Shown piece by piece: positions 48,055-57,620 of a DNA stretch of 64,000 nt. Both the position numbers and the translations under genes were made by a program. The notes beneath the pieces were generated by a model. The model did not search any database. It saw only the letters and a program-made list of their open reading frames with translations, and was not told the DNA's origin. Source of the DNA: Rhodococcus maanshanensis NBRC 100610 (GTDB lineage: Bacteria > Actinomycetota > Actinomycetes > Mycobacteriales > Mycobacteriaceae); assembly GCF_001894865.1 (NCBI RefSeq), contig NZ_BCXA01000039.1, positions 1 through 64,000 of the forward strand. Direction: 5' to 3'. Within the stretch, counting starts at the first letter, position 1; each line of letters opens with the position of its first letter.

Positions 48055-49779
48055 TCAGCTCGGTGCGCGGCCGTACAGCTCGTACTCCGACCTCAGGTCG
48101 GCGAGCGCGTCCGGAGACGCGAGCACGTAGTGGCACGCGCCGTCGCCGAGGTAGAGCGGGTCCTCGACGAGCCACGACTCGGTGCGCAGCACCGGCTTGT
48201 TGATCTTCCGCGTGGCCGTCACCGGGATGGACGTGGCGATCCGGACGATCCGCGGGGCCCACTTGGTCCCGAGATCGGGCTGCGCCGCCACGAAACGCCC
48301 GAACGCCTCCGGATCGAAGCCCGCGTCGTCATCCATCTGGATCGTGGCCATCACCCGGTCACCGGTGCGCGGGTCCGGCACCGGATAGACCGCCACCAAC
48401 CGGACACCGGGGAAGCGGGCCAGGATCCGCTCGACCGGCGCCGCGGAGAAGTTCTCGCTGTCGACGCGGATGCGGTCGCCGGACCGGCCGGCGAAGTAGA
48501 AGAAGCCCTCCGCGTCGCGGTACCCGAGGTCGCCCGATCGGTAGGTGCCGCCGTCTATCCGCTCTGCGGTCGCCGAATCGTTGCGGTAGTACCCCTCGAA
48601 CATGGCGGCGCCCGCCGTGTTCACGATCTCGCCGATCGCCTCGCCCGCGTTGAGCAGTGCACCCTGGTCGTCGAACACGGCACGGGGGCACTGCCTTCCG
48701 TTCTCGTCGTGGATCTCGACACCCATCCCCTCCGGGGCTCTGCCCAGCGAGTGCGGCGGCGAGTCCGGGGTCAGGCCGATCACCACCGCACCCTCGCTCG
48801 AGCCGTAGCTCTCGATCGGACGGACCCCGAAGCGCCGTTCGAACTCGTCCCGGTCGCGCGGCGCCGCCTCGGTGCCGAAGACCACCCGCAGGTTCGTGTC
48901 CCGCTCGAGGGGCGACTCGGGCGCGGTGAGGAGATAGGCCAGGGACCGGCCGACGTAGTTGAAGAAGGTCACCCCGTAGCGCCGGACGTCGGGCAGGAAT
49001 CCCGAGACCGAGAACTTGCGCCGCATCGTGAAGGTGGCGCCGCTGAACACCGACGGTGCCCAGCACGCCATGATCGCGTTGCCGTGGAAGAGCGGCATCG
49101 CGTTGTACGTCACGTCCGCGCGGGTCAGCGAGCAGTAGTTGATCGCACCCAGCGCCGCGAGGCGGCCCGTCGTGCAGATCACCGCCTTCGGGGCGCCGGT
49201 GGAGCCGGAGGTGAAGGTCAGAAGCAAACGAGTCGAGGGGTCGCCTGCTTCTGGGGCGACCGTGAGCGGTTGCACCGCAGCGGATTCGACCCTGTCCAGC
49301 CAGGCACTGCCGTCCACGAGAAGTACCCGGTCGGCGTCGACCGCCGTGTACAGGCCCTCGAGCAGGGCGAGCCCGGCCTGATCGGTGAGGATGAGGTCGC
49401 AATCGACCCCACGGATGTCCGCTGCGAGTTCGGCACCACGGCGGGTCGGGTTGATCCCGATCAGGGTGGCGCCCGACAGCGCGGAAGCCCCGATCAGGAA
49501 GATGTACTCGGGCACGTTCTCCAGCAACACACCGACGTGGAAGGGCCGGCCGGGCCGCCGCAGCGCGGACAGCATCGAGGCACGGGCGGCGCATTCACGC
49601 ACCACCTCCCGCCAGGTCCAGCGGGAGTCCTCGAACAACAGTCCGGGATGGTCGTCCTCCGAGCGCGTGAGCAACAGGTCGGCGAAGGTCAGACGCCGCT
49701 CGGCGACCTCGGCGGGGGTGAGCCGGGGAACCTCAGGTCCGGCAACAGATTCAGCGGGCACGTCATCTTCTTTCGTCAT
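48055..49779 (-). CDS. fatty-acid/steroid-side-chain CoA ligase, FadD17-like
   Basis: The 574-residue ANL-superfamily acyl-CoA ligase has the phosphate loop LTFTSGSTGAPKAVI, ESYGSSEGAVVIG, YRSGDLGYRDAEGFFYFAGR and a C-terminal lysine region VTATRKINKPVLR. It activates a carboxylic acid as its CoA ester. The order of motifs and the short GTYRSGDLGYRD resemble FadD17/FadD1 of mycobacteria, linked there to cholesterol catabolism. It ends near the terminator shared with the sulfotransferase gene and is probably in a transcript with the second ligase 52 bp upstream. Confidence 0.85.
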   Translation of the reverse strand: MTKEDDVPAESVAGPEVPRLTPAEVAERRLTFADLLLTRSEDDHPGLLFEDSRWTWREVVRECAARASMLSALRRPGRPFHVGVLLENVPEYIFLIGASALSGATLIGINPTRRGAELAADIRGVDCDLILTDQAGLALLEGLYTAVDADRVLLVDGSAWLDRVESAAVQPLTVAPEAGDPSTRLLLTFTSGSTGAPKAVICTTGRLAALGAINYCSLTRADVTYNAMPLFHGNAIMACWAPSVFSGATFTMRRKFSVSGFLPDVRRYGVTFFNYVGRSLAYLLTAPESPLERDTNLRVVFGTEAAPRDRDEFERRFGVRPIESYGSSEGAVVIGLTPDSPPHSLGRAPEGMGVEIHDENGRQCPRAVFDDQGALLNAGEAIGEIVNTAGAAMFEGYYRNDSATAERIDGGTYRSGDLGYRDAEGFFYFAGRSGDRIRVDSENFSAAPVERILARFPGVRLVAVYPVPDPRTGDRVMATIQMDDDAGFDPEAFGRFVAAQPDLGTKWAPRIVRIATSIPVTATRKINKPVLRTESWLVEDPLYLGDGACHYVLASPDALADLRSEYELYGRAPS

Positions 49780-49831
49780 CCATCGGGGCGCTGGCCCCTG
49801 GGCTTCGGGCGGGGCTACGTCGACGCCGGCG

Positions 49832-51520
49832 TCAGCCCCGGCCGATCAGGTCGAGGGACTGCTCACGCATCTCGATCTTGCGGATCTTGCCGGTCACCGT
49901 CATCGGGAACTCGTCCACCACGTGGACGTACTTCGGGATCTTGTAGTGCGCCAACTTCCCAGTACAGAACGCGCGCAACGACTCGGCATCGAGTTCGAGA
50001 GCCCCCTCCCGCAACCGGATCCACACCATCAGCTCCTCCCCATACTTCTCGTCGGGGACACCGATCACCTGGGCATCGAGAATGTCGGGATGGGTGTAGA
50101 GGAACTCCTCGATCTCCCGCGGGTAGATGTTCTCGCCGCCCCGGATCACCATGTCCTTGATCCGGCCCGTGATCGCCACATACCCGTCGGTGTCCATCAC
50201 CCCGATGTCACCGGTGTGCATCCACCGCGCCGCATCGATCGGCCCCAGTTTGTACGGTCGCTCCGCGGGCTCCGCTCCGGCAGGCTTCTCCGGGGTGTTC
50301 TCCCAATAGCCGAGCATCACCGAATACCCACGCGTGCACAGCTCACCCGCCTCCCCGCGCGGCAACGTCAGCCCCGTCGCCGGATCGACGATCTTCACCT
50401 CCAGATGCGGCCCCACCCGCCCCACCGTGGACACCCGCTGCTCGATGCTGTCGTCCGAGCGGGTCTGCAACGACACCGGCGACGTCTCGGTCATCCCGTA
50501 ACAGATCGACACCTCCGCCATCCCCATCCGCTCGATGACCTGCTTCATCACCTCCACCGGGCACGGCGAACCGGCCATGATCCCCGTCCGCAGACTCGAC
50601 AGATCGAAACTGTCGAAATCCGGATCCGCCAGCTCGGCGATGAACATCGTCGGCACCCCGTACAACGACGTGCACCGCTCCGCCTGCACGGCCTCAAGGG
50701 TGGCCTTCGGATCGAACGCCGGACCCGGGATCACCATCGTCGCGCCGTGGGTGGTGCACGCCAGGTTGCCCATCACCATCCCGAAGCAGTGATAGAACGG
50801 CACCGGAATACACACCCGGTCCGCCTCCGTGTAGTGACACAACTCCCCGACGAAGTACCCGTTGTTGAGGATGTTGTGGTGACTGAGCGTCGCCCCCTTC
50901 GGGAATCCCGTTGTCCCCGAGGTGTACTGGATGTTGATCGGATCGTCGGCCGACAGCGCCGCCTGAACGGTGGCGAGCGCGGCCGGATCCGCCGCCAACG
51001 CGTCCGCACCATCGTCGACCAACCGCTCCCAGTCCTCGCCACCGAGCAGGATCACCGACTCCAGATCCCGACATCGCCGCCGCGCCGTCTCGATCATCCC
51101 GGCGTAGTCGGAGGTCTTGAAGCTCGCCGCCGACACCAATATCCGGATCCCGGCCTGCTCGAGCACGTACTGCAACTCGTGCGAACGATAGGCCGGGTTG
51201 ATGTTCACCAGGATCGCCCCGACCTTGGCGGTGGCGTACTGGATCATCGTCCACTCCGGACAGTTCGGCGCCCAGATACCCACCCGATCGCCCTTGCCGA
51301 TCCCCCGCGCCAGCAGCCCGGCCGCGAGACCGTCCACCGCCGCAGCGAACTCCCGATAGGTCCAGCGACGGCCCGACGGGCAGTCCACCAGCGCCTCCCG
51401 GTCCGGGTGCGCGGCCACCGTCCGATCCAGGTTGTCGCCGATGGTGTCACCCAGCATCGGGGCGTCCCACACCCCCGACGAGTAGCTGGGCTCCGGACTG
51501 CTCGTTGCGATCCCGCTCAC
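49832..51520 (-). CDS. AMP-binding acyl-CoA ligase, FadD35-like
   Basis: The 562-residue ligase has [72 protein letters not shown] and the catalytic Lys in [11 protein letters not shown]. It should form medium- or long-chain acyl-CoA. GTG 51520 follows AGTGAGGGTGCA; the longer in-frame start at 51553 adds an unconserved leader. It is followed by the FadD17-like ligase and preceded by an NTF2-like gene 51 bp upstream, likely one operon. Confidence 0.88.
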   Translation of the reverse strand: MSGIATSSPEPSYSSGVWDAPMLGDTIGDNLDRTVAAHPDREALVDCPSGRRWTYREFAAAVDGLAAGLLARGIGKGDRVGIWAPNCPEWTMIQYATAKVGAILVNINPAYRSHELQYVLEQAGIRILVSAASFKTSDYAGMIETARRRCRDLESVILLGGEDWERLVDDGADALAADPAALATVQAALSADDPINIQYTSGTTGFPKGATLSHHNILNNGYFVGELCHYTEADRVCIPVPFYHCFGMVMGNLACTTHGATMVIPGPAFDPKATLEAVQAERCTSLYGVPTMFIAELADPDFDSFDLSSLRTGIMAGSPCPVEVMKQVIERMGMAEVSICYGMTETSPVSLQTRSDDSIEQRVSTVGRVGPHLEVKIVDPATGLTLPRGEAGELCTRGYSVMLGYWENTPEKPAGAEPAERPYKLGPIDAARWMHTGDIGVMDTDGYVAITGRIKDMVIRGGENIYPREIEEFLYTHPDILDAQVIGVPDEKYGEELMVWIRLREGALELDAESLRAFCTGKLAHYKIPKYVHVVDEFPMTVTGKIRKIEMREQSLDLIGRG

Positions 51521-51571
51521 TGCACCCTCACTTCCCCATACACGGACATGCACTCGGCCACCCGGCGGGCG

Positions 51572-52126
51572 CTAGGACGCGGGCGCGTGGACCAGATCGA
51601 TGTACTCCTGGGGAAGCTCGTCGAAGGACAGCTTGGTGATGCTCACCGGTCCGGACGCGTACGAGTCCTCACCCTCGATCTTGCCGTTCTCGTCCACCGG
51701 CCACAGGAGCAGCTGCCGGAACACGATGAGGTAGTCCGCGGACTCGTCGTCGACCGGGAATCCGAGCTGCGCGGCGTACGAGCCGGGGTAGATCTGCTTC
51801 AGGTAGCCCTCGGTGACCAGGCAGTGATCGTCGACGATCAACCGGTCGAGCGCGTACTCGAGGATGTTGCTGCGGGATTCGACGAAGGCGGCGTAGTAGG
51901 CCCGCACCCCCTCGGTGGTTTTCGGGCCGACGTCCTGGCCGTTGTTCCAGAAGTGGTAGTCCGGGGTGGGGCACAGCGTCGCCATCAGCCGGTCGAGGTC
52001 CGGCACCGCCTCGGCATACATGTGCTCGAGAACGACGCTCAGGACCACGCGGTGCCGCTCGTTGGTGGTGACGGCGAGACGCTCCTCGAGCAGCTCCCAG
52101 GTGCGGTTCGAATCGATGACGGCCAT
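51572..52126 (-). CDS. NTF2-like protein, FadD-linked
   Basis: The 184-residue SnoaL/NTF2-fold protein reads ERHRVVLSVVLEHMYAEAVP, LDRLMATLCPTPDYHFWNNG and VRAYYAAFVESRSNILEYAL. The family includes isomerases, dehydratases and hydratases. The ATG at 52126 follows AGAGGAACATCCG. It starts the run NTF2-FadD-FadD. An 11-bp inverted repeat (52144-52178) lies just upstream. It is distinct from the NTF2-like protein of the cys operon. Confidence 0.75.
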   Translation of the reverse strand: MAVIDSNRTWELLEERLAVTTNERHRVVLSVVLEHMYAEAVPDLDRLMATLCPTPDYHFWNNGQDVGPKTTEGVRAYYAAFVESRSNILEYALDRLIVDDHCLVTEGYLKQIYPGSYAAQLGFPVDDESADYLIVFRQLLLWPVDENGKIEGEDSYASGPVSITKLSFDELPQEYIDLVHAPAS

Positions 52127-52143
52127 CGGATGTTCCTCTCGGT

Positions 52144-52178
52144 CGTGGATCACGCTTCGTCACACATCGTGATCCACG
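52144..52178. promoter_or_regulatory. large inverted repeat before NTF2-FadD operon
   Basis: CGTGGATCACG (52144-52154) and CGTGATCCACG (52168-52178) form a perfect 11-bp palindrome with a 13-bp spacer. It lies 18 bp upstream of the NTF2-like start and about 70 bp beyond the end of the PucR-type gene. It is a candidate binding site, most simply for that regulator. Confidence 0.6.
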
Positions 52179-52249
52179 CCACACCCGGGTGTCATCCGAC
52201 GCCCGTCGGCAGATCGGGAGACCGGACCCGACTCCCGTCGGATAGGCCG

Positions 52250-53395
52250 TCAGGGGTGCAGAAACACCTCGGACGCCGCCAGTTCCGCCGAGGACAACGA
52301 CATTCTGCGGAGCATCAGCGCCAGGGTCGCCATGAACCGGTCCGTCGAGCGCTCGAGGTCCCAGCCCATCTCCTTCTCGATGTGCGCCAGTCTGGAGGCA
52401 ACCGTGCTGTGGTGGACGTGCAGTTCCGTCGCGGTCCGCCGGAGCGAGCCGAACACGCAGAACGCCTCCAGCGTCGTCACGTCCTGCGAACCGGCCTCGG
52501 AGGCCGCAAAGGCGTTGAGCCGCGCCACGTCCCGGTCGTTGAGCAGGCGCTCGAGCGGGATCTCGGCCAGGAGTTCGAGCGAGCCGAGCAACCCGAATGC
52601 CACCGCCCGCCGACCGAACACGGTCGAGGAGGCGAAGCGCAACGCACGCCGCGCCTGGTCCCACGACGCCGGTGCCGCGTAGATGCTCGTGCGCTCACCG
52701 ATCCCCACCCACGGACCGCGGTCGCGGCCTGTCCCAGGCACGGACGGGTACGCGGCGACGATCGCCTCGTGCAGGCCGTCCGCGAGCCGCCTGCTGTCGA
52801 GATCCTCCTGTACCAGCATCGCGGTCAGGTTCCCGACCGCGACCGACCTCACGATCCGTCCGGGACACGACCGTGAGATCAGTTCCGCCGCAGCACTGTT
52901 GGCGGTCGCGGACACCGCGAGCACGCGAACGTACTGAGCGGGGTCCAATCCCAGCAGCCCCACCGCGCGAATGCGGTCCTCCCGCCGCTCCTTCCCGGAG
53001 AGCACCACCTCGAGCAGTGCCGGATCCCCCATCCGCGGCCCGGCCGCCGCGCCCGGCCGCACCGCGGCCACCCGCAGCGTGTGCCGCAATCGGTCCATCA
53101 GGACCGAGTCCAGCGGATGCTCCCCGCCCGCGCGTTCGAGCCACACCTCGAGATCCTGCCGAGCCGGCGTCTCGGGGCGATCGTCATCGAGCGGATCCCC
53201 CAGTGCGCCGTACCTGATGACGGTTCCCGACTCCCACCTGGCTCCGACGGGACACTCGGCGAGCAACGCCGCAGACCGGACCACCGTGTCTGCATTCGCC
53301 GCCGACTCACCCAGCTCGTCGAAGTACGAGATGATCCGCAGCACCGAGACCGAATCCGACCCCAGTTCGGACATCCGAAGTCGCTCAAAGCTCAC
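52250..53395 (-). CDS. PucR/CdaR-type helix-turn-helix regulator
   Basis: The 381-residue protein has a GGDEF-like/GAF-type middle (WVGIGERTSIYAAPASWDQA, RALRFASSTVFGRRAVAFGL) and a C-terminal PucR HTH (LEAFCVFGSLRRTATELHVH then HSTVASRLAHIEKEMGWDLE). PucR-type regulators control catabolic operons. It lies just upstream of the NTF2-FadD-FadD genes on the same strand and is the likely regulator, possibly through the palindrome at 52144-52178. Confidence 0.8.
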   Translation of the reverse strand: MSFERLRMSELGSDSVSVLRIISYFDELGESAANADTVVRSAALLAECPVGARWESGTVIRYGALGDPLDDDRPETPARQDLEVWLERAGGEHPLDSVLMDRLRHTLRVAAVRPGAAAGPRMGDPALLEVVLSGKERREDRIRAVGLLGLDPAQYVRVLAVSATANSAAAELISRSCPGRIVRSVAVGNLTAMLVQEDLDSRRLADGLHEAIVAAYPSVPGTGRDRGPWVGIGERTSIYAAPASWDQARRALRFASSTVFGRRAVAFGLLGSLELLAEIPLERLLNDRDVARLNAFAASEAGSQDVTTLEAFCVFGSLRRTATELHVHHSTVASRLAHIEKEMGWDLERSTDRFMATLALMLRRMSLSSAELAASEVFLHP

Positions 53396-53547
53396 GGAAC
53401 CACCCTCTCATCGACTCCACCTGCCGGCGGGCCAGGGGTCCGGGCGCGGGCCGGTACGCCATCAGTGTCGGCCAACCACGACGATCCATGGTCGATTTCT
53501 GTCGGTCCGCGCTCAGCGCCCTCGTGAAGGGCCGGACACAGGTGAGC

Positions 53548-53575
53548 GGCAAGGCGTGCGCGGGCACGCCTTGCC
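53548..53575 (-). terminator. hairpin after membrane-protein gene
   Basis: A 12-bp stem (GGCAAGGCGTGC / GCACGCCTTGCC) with a GCGG loop lies 18 bp beyond the stop of the membrane-protein gene. A GC-rich terminator without U-tract. Confidence 0.75.
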
Positions 53576-53593
53576 GCCACCGGAGGAGGGGCG

Positions 53594-54451
53594 CTACCGC
53601 ACGGTCTGATCAGCAGTCGCGCCGCATTCACCACACGCGGGCGACAGCGCCTCGATTCGCGGCTGCTCCGCACCAGCCTGCGACCGCACCGGGAACAGCG
53701 GCGGCCACGGCCAGTGCTGGCCGAGGCGGCCCCGCGCGCGCAGGAAGCCGAGGCCGAGCACGAGCCCGAAGATCAGGTGCCCGATCAGCGACAGCGTGAT
53801 CGTCGTCGGCGTGAGCGGAAACATGTCGTGCTGACCGTTCGGCGACAGGGCAACCGTTCCCATGAGCCCCGACCACACCGGGAACACCGCAAAGGCGACG
53901 AACGCGAGGAGGACGGTGCGGCGTGACCGATGTTGGAGCCCGACGGCGAGGGCGATGAGGAAGAAGGCGATTCCGATTCCGCCGCCGTCGCCGAGGTAGC
54001 GCCACAGGTAACCGACGATCGCGCCGGTCCGGGTGTCGGTTCCCGAGTGCAGCCACGTACCCATCTTCGGGATGAAGTCGCCCCAGAGGCCGAGCATGTA
54101 CACGGTGTCGAGGCGGAAGACGTCGTAGACAAGACACGCGAACATTCCCCAGCCGAGGCCATGGAGGACGATGCGGTCGATCGGATGCGGCGCGAACACG
54201 CACAGCACGACGAGCGTGGCGGCGAGCGGAATGATCACCAGCGCCCCGGTGGCACTCATCGGCACGAGGCCGAACACCTGCGCGGAGATCGCAAGCAGCG
54301 GCAGGGACGCGAGCAGCAGATACATGCCTATCCGGACGATGGCCCAGTGGTGACGGACCGCCTGCCGGACGGATTCGACGGCGGGCAGGGCAGCGCCCGG
54401 CGGCCCGTGTTCGTGCACGTCGGGGACGGTGGTTCCGAGGATGCGGGGCAT
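53594..54451 (-). CDS. hypothetical multi-pass membrane protein with Cys tail
   Basis: The 285-residue protein has about seven hydrophobic segments (IVRIGMYLLLASLPLLAISA, GALVIIPLAATLVVLCVFA, WGMFACLVYDVFRL, IGIAFFLIALAVGL, LLAFVAFAVFPVWSGLMG, LIGHLIFGLVLGLGF) and a soluble tail with CGECG. The ATG at 54451 follows AAAGGAACCCGTCGCC. No family was recognised. It lies between the PucR gene and the GMC oxidoreductase and may be independent. Confidence 0.65.
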   Translation of the reverse strand: MPRILGTTVPDVHEHGPPGAALPAVESVRQAVRHHWAIVRIGMYLLLASLPLLAISAQVFGLVPMSATGALVIIPLAATLVVLCVFAPHPIDRIVLHGLGWGMFACLVYDVFRLDTVYMLGLWGDFIPKMGTWLHSGTDTRTGAIVGYLWRYLGDGGGIGIAFFLIALAVGLQHRSRRTVLLAFVAFAVFPVWSGLMGTVALSPNGQHDMFPLTPTTITLSLIGHLIFGLVLGLGFLRARGRLGQHWPWPPLFPVRSQAGAEQPRIEALSPACGECGATADQTVR

Positions 54452-54771
54452 GGCGACGGGTTCCTTTCGATCGAGGTGCCTCTCACAACGAGTGGTCGGT
54501 TTTTCCGAGATCCAGCGTCCGTCGAGTGCCCGGCCTGCGGATAGTCCCCCGAGGGGTGGCGATAACCACCCCTCACCTACGCACCACCTGCGCCCCGTCA
54601 CCCATGACGTCGGCTGCCGCAGGCCACAACTCGGGCGTCACGCCCGGCGCGAACCGTGTCGGCGCAGCGTGGCGGATCCGCGGGTTCGGCGACCCCGACA
54701 CAGGCCTGCTCGTAGTGTGACCGGGTCGAGCAATGTGGAGCTCCGAGCGAGCGGTCGGGACAGGGGTGACG

Positions 54772-56265
54772 ATGGACGCGGATGTGATCGTCGTGGGCGG
54801 CGGTACCAGCGGTGCGGTACTGGCCGCACGGCTGTCTGAGGACCCTGGGCGGCGCGTGCTGCTGCTCGAGCAGGGGCCCGACGATGCGGCATACGACGAC
54901 ACCGTCCTGCGGCCCGCCTCCGCGGGGGACGTGTGGGCCGGAACCCCGTTCGCACAGGCGTTCTCGATGCGGGGCGCGGGAGACGGCACGGTCCAGATGA
55001 TGCGCGGGCGCGTCCTGGGCGGTACCTCCGCCGTCAACTACCTCGCCACGATGCGCGGCCAGCCGACCGACTACGACGGGTGGGCCGCACGGGGGCTCGA
55101 CGGGTGGAGCTGGCCGGACATCCTCGCGACGTTCCGGGCCATGGAGAACGACCTGGACTGCGGCGCATCGGAGCTGCACGGCACCGAGGGCCCGCTCGTC
55201 GTCCGCCGGTCCACGCCCGACCAACAGACCGAATCCCACCGCGCGTTCCTCGCCGGACTGCGGGAGATCGACGTGCCCTGGGTCGACGACGTCAACGACC
55301 CTCGGCAGCTCCCCGGGGTCGGGATCTTCCCGCTCACGGTGTCCGAGGACGGCGGCGAGCGGCTGACCGTGAGCCGGGCCTATCTGACCGCGGAAGTCCG
55401 GTCGCGACCGAACCTGACCGTCGAGACCGGTGTCACGGTGGACAGGGTCGTCGTCGAGGGCGGGCGGGCGACACGTGTCATCACCGCCGGCGGCCGGGAA
55501 CTGTCCGCGGGCGAGATCATCGTCAGTTGCGGCGCCACCGGTTCACCCGCACTGCTGCAGCGGTCGGGCATCGGCCCGAGGGATCTGCTCGACGGCCTTG
55601 ACATCCCCGTCGTCGCGGACCTCCCCGGGGTCGGGGCAAACCTGCAGGACCACCTCGGCTTTCCCCTCGTCTACCACCACCCGGGCGGGGATCCGCTGCG
55701 CGGCGGCCCGGTCCAGCCGGTGTGGGTGGGCCGCACCCCGCAGTCGGACACGATCGATTTCCACGTGCTGAACCTGCCGATCGGCGAACCGACCGCCGCC
55801 GGCGCGTACTTCTCGGTCGTCCCGTACCTGCTCGATGCCACCGGCCGAGGAACGGTACGGATCGCCTCCGCCGATCCCGAGGCCGAACCGGATGTGGTGA
55901 TGCCTGCGCTGTCCGCGCACGACCTCGAGCGCCTCGACTGGGTGCTGGGTCGCATCGCCGCGCTGGAGTCGACCGGGCCGTTCGCCGAACTCGGCGCCTC
56001 GCGCGTCCAACCGGCGGCCGACCTGGCCGCCGAGGGCGCCGCAGCCGGCCTGGTCGATGGCGGCGTGATCAGCTACGCACACCTGGGCGGCACGTGCGCG
56101 ATGGGCCCGGACGGCGAACCGAACGCCGTCCTGGATGCCCAGTGCCGCGTGCGAGGGGTGGCGGGCCTGCGGGTCGTGGATGCGTCCGCCATGCCGGTGC
56201 TTCCTGCGGGCAACACCTACCTGGGCTGCGTGATGATGGCCGAACGCGCCTCGCGCCTGATCTGA
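54772..56265 (+). CDS. GMC-family flavin oxidoreductase
   Basis: The 497-residue choline/glucose-oxidase-type enzyme has the FAD motif IVVGGGTSGAVLAARLSE near residue 5-22, the GMC signature GRVLGGTSAVNYLATMRG, and C-terminal SYAHLGGTCAMG with the catalytic His. It oxidises a primary or secondary alcohol. The start is ATG 54772; GTG 54766 is possible. It is followed 78 bp later by an MDR gene on the same strand. With two SDRs in the island it adds to the set of alcohol-oxidising enzymes. Confidence 0.85.
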   Translation: MDADVIVVGGGTSGAVLAARLSEDPGRRVLLLEQGPDDAAYDDTVLRPASAGDVWAGTPFAQAFSMRGAGDGTVQMMRGRVLGGTSAVNYLATMRGQPTDYDGWAARGLDGWSWPDILATFRAMENDLDCGASELHGTEGPLVVRRSTPDQQTESHRAFLAGLREIDVPWVDDVNDPRQLPGVGIFPLTVSEDGGERLTVSRAYLTAEVRSRPNLTVETGVTVDRVVVEGGRATRVITAGGRELSAGEIIVSCGATGSPALLQRSGIGPRDLLDGLDIPVVADLPGVGANLQDHLGFPLVYHHPGGDPLRGGPVQPVWVGRTPQSDTIDFHVLNLPIGEPTAAGAYFSVVPYLLDATGRGTVRIASADPEAEPDVVMPALSAHDLERLDWVLGRIAALESTGPFAELGASRVQPAADLAAEGAAAGLVDGGVISYAHLGGTCAMGPDGEPNAVLDAQCRVRGVAGLRVVDASAMPVLPAGNTYLGCVMMAERASRLI

Positions 56266-56343
56266 GATACGGCGCACGGCAGTTCGAGTTTCGGCGGCGT
56301 GGGCTTACCGTGGACACCGGGATCGTCGTAAAGGGAGGCCGCG

Positions 56344-57321
56344 ATGAAGGCGATCGTCCACACCCGGTTCGGCGGGCCCGAAGTGCTCAGGCTCGAGCAG
56401 GTCCGAAAGCCGACGCCCGGGGACAGGGAAGTCCTGGTGAGGGTCCACGCGACGACGGTGACGACGGCCGAGTGCAAGATGCGCCGGGGCGAGCCGCTCT
56501 GGGGCCGGGTCATTCTCGGGTTGCGAAGGCCGCGAAGGAAACTGCGGACTCTGGGCACGGAGCTCGCCGGAGAGATCGAGGCGGTCGGCAGGGACGTGCA
56601 GCGGTTCCGGCCGGGTGACCGGGTGTTCGGGTTCACCGGCTTCGACATCGGCGCCTACGCCGAGTACAAGTGCCTGCCCGAAACCGCCTCGCTCGCGCCC
56701 AAGCCGGTGAACACGACCTACGAGCAGGCCGCTGCCGCCGTCGACGGTGCCACCACCGCACTGTTCTTCCTCCGGGACAAGGCGAAGGTGCGCCCTGGGC
56801 AGAGGGTCCTCGTCAACGGCGCCTCCGGCAGCATCGGCACGTACGCGGTGCAGCTGGCCAAGTCCATGGGCGCAGAGGTCACCGGCGTGTGCGGTCCGCA
56901 CAACCTGGAGATGGTGCGATCCCTTGGCGCCGACGAGGTGATCGACTACTCCGGGGAGGACTTCACCGACGCCGTCGGGGCGTACGACATCGTCTTCGAC
57001 ACTGTGGGCAGGAGCTCGTTCGCTCGGTGCAAGGGCTCGCTCACCGAGAACGGCTGCTATGTGACCACATCCGGGCTGAACAACATCGTGCTCTCACTCT
57101 GGACGTCGCTCCGGGGCGGCAGGAAGGTCGTCACGGGGATGTCCGTCCGCAAGCACGACGCGCTGGCGGAGATCACGAAGCTGATCGAGGCGAATCAACT
57201 GCGGATCGTCATCGACCGCCGTTATCCCCTTGACCAGATTGTCGAAGCACACCGGTATGTCGACACCGGGCACAAGCGCGGCAACGTCGTGATATCCGTG
57301 GGGACAAGCGCAGCCGGATGA
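56344..57321 (+). CDS. MDR-family NAD(P)-dependent oxidoreductase
   Basis: The 325-residue zinc-free medium-chain enzyme (quinone oxidoreductase/enoyl reductase-like) has a GroES-like N-terminal part (VRVHATTVTTAECKMRRGEP, GTELAGEIEAVG) and a cofactor motif NGASGSIGTYAVQLAKSMGA. The ATG follows AAAGGGAGGCCGCG. It is close behind the GMC gene and so likely co-transcribed. It probably reduces an activated double bond. It is only a distant relative of the MDR at 13998. Confidence 0.82.
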   Translation: MKAIVHTRFGGPEVLRLEQVRKPTPGDREVLVRVHATTVTTAECKMRRGEPLWGRVILGLRRPRRKLRTLGTELAGEIEAVGRDVQRFRPGDRVFGFTGFDIGAYAEYKCLPETASLAPKPVNTTYEQAAAAVDGATTALFFLRDKAKVRPGQRVLVNGASGSIGTYAVQLAKSMGAEVTGVCGPHNLEMVRSLGADEVIDYSGEDFTDAVGAYDIVFDTVGRSSFARCKGSLTENGCYVTTSGLNNIVLSLWTSLRGGRKVVTGMSVRKHDALAEITKLIEANQLRIVIDRRYPLDQIVEAHRYVDTGHKRGNVVISVGTSAAG

Positions 57322-57620
57322 TCTGGGCCTCTGCCCCGAGATTCTCATAACCTTCTTAGAGGACGCGAGACTCGCATGTGGACACCCGACCACCAGGGAA
57401 TTCACCCTTCGCCCTATGACTTCCGCCGACAGGTGAGTTCGCCGACCTCGCTCGATCAGCACTTGTCCGCCCCCATAACCAGCGACCTTGCGTACCGTGA
57501 GCTTCGCAGTACTGAGCATGCCGAGGGCGGGTGGGGACAGTTGCCTCGTCATGCGCAGGGCCTATCGGGCTTGGCATTTGGTGGGCTTGGTGCCTGCACC
57601 ACCAGGGGGGAGCGGAGACG
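57322..57620 (+). other. intergenic region before MMPL gene
   Basis: No gene is supported here. The region should hold the promoter of the MMPL transporter. The only clear element is the ribosome binding site GGGGGGAGCGGAGAC just before GTG 57621. Confidence 0.4.

Noticed and set aside
49385-52876. Plus-strand frame of 1163 codons antisense to the FadD and NTF2 genes
   Set aside because: It is an Arg/His-rich shadow with no start signal. The minus strand has three clear genes.
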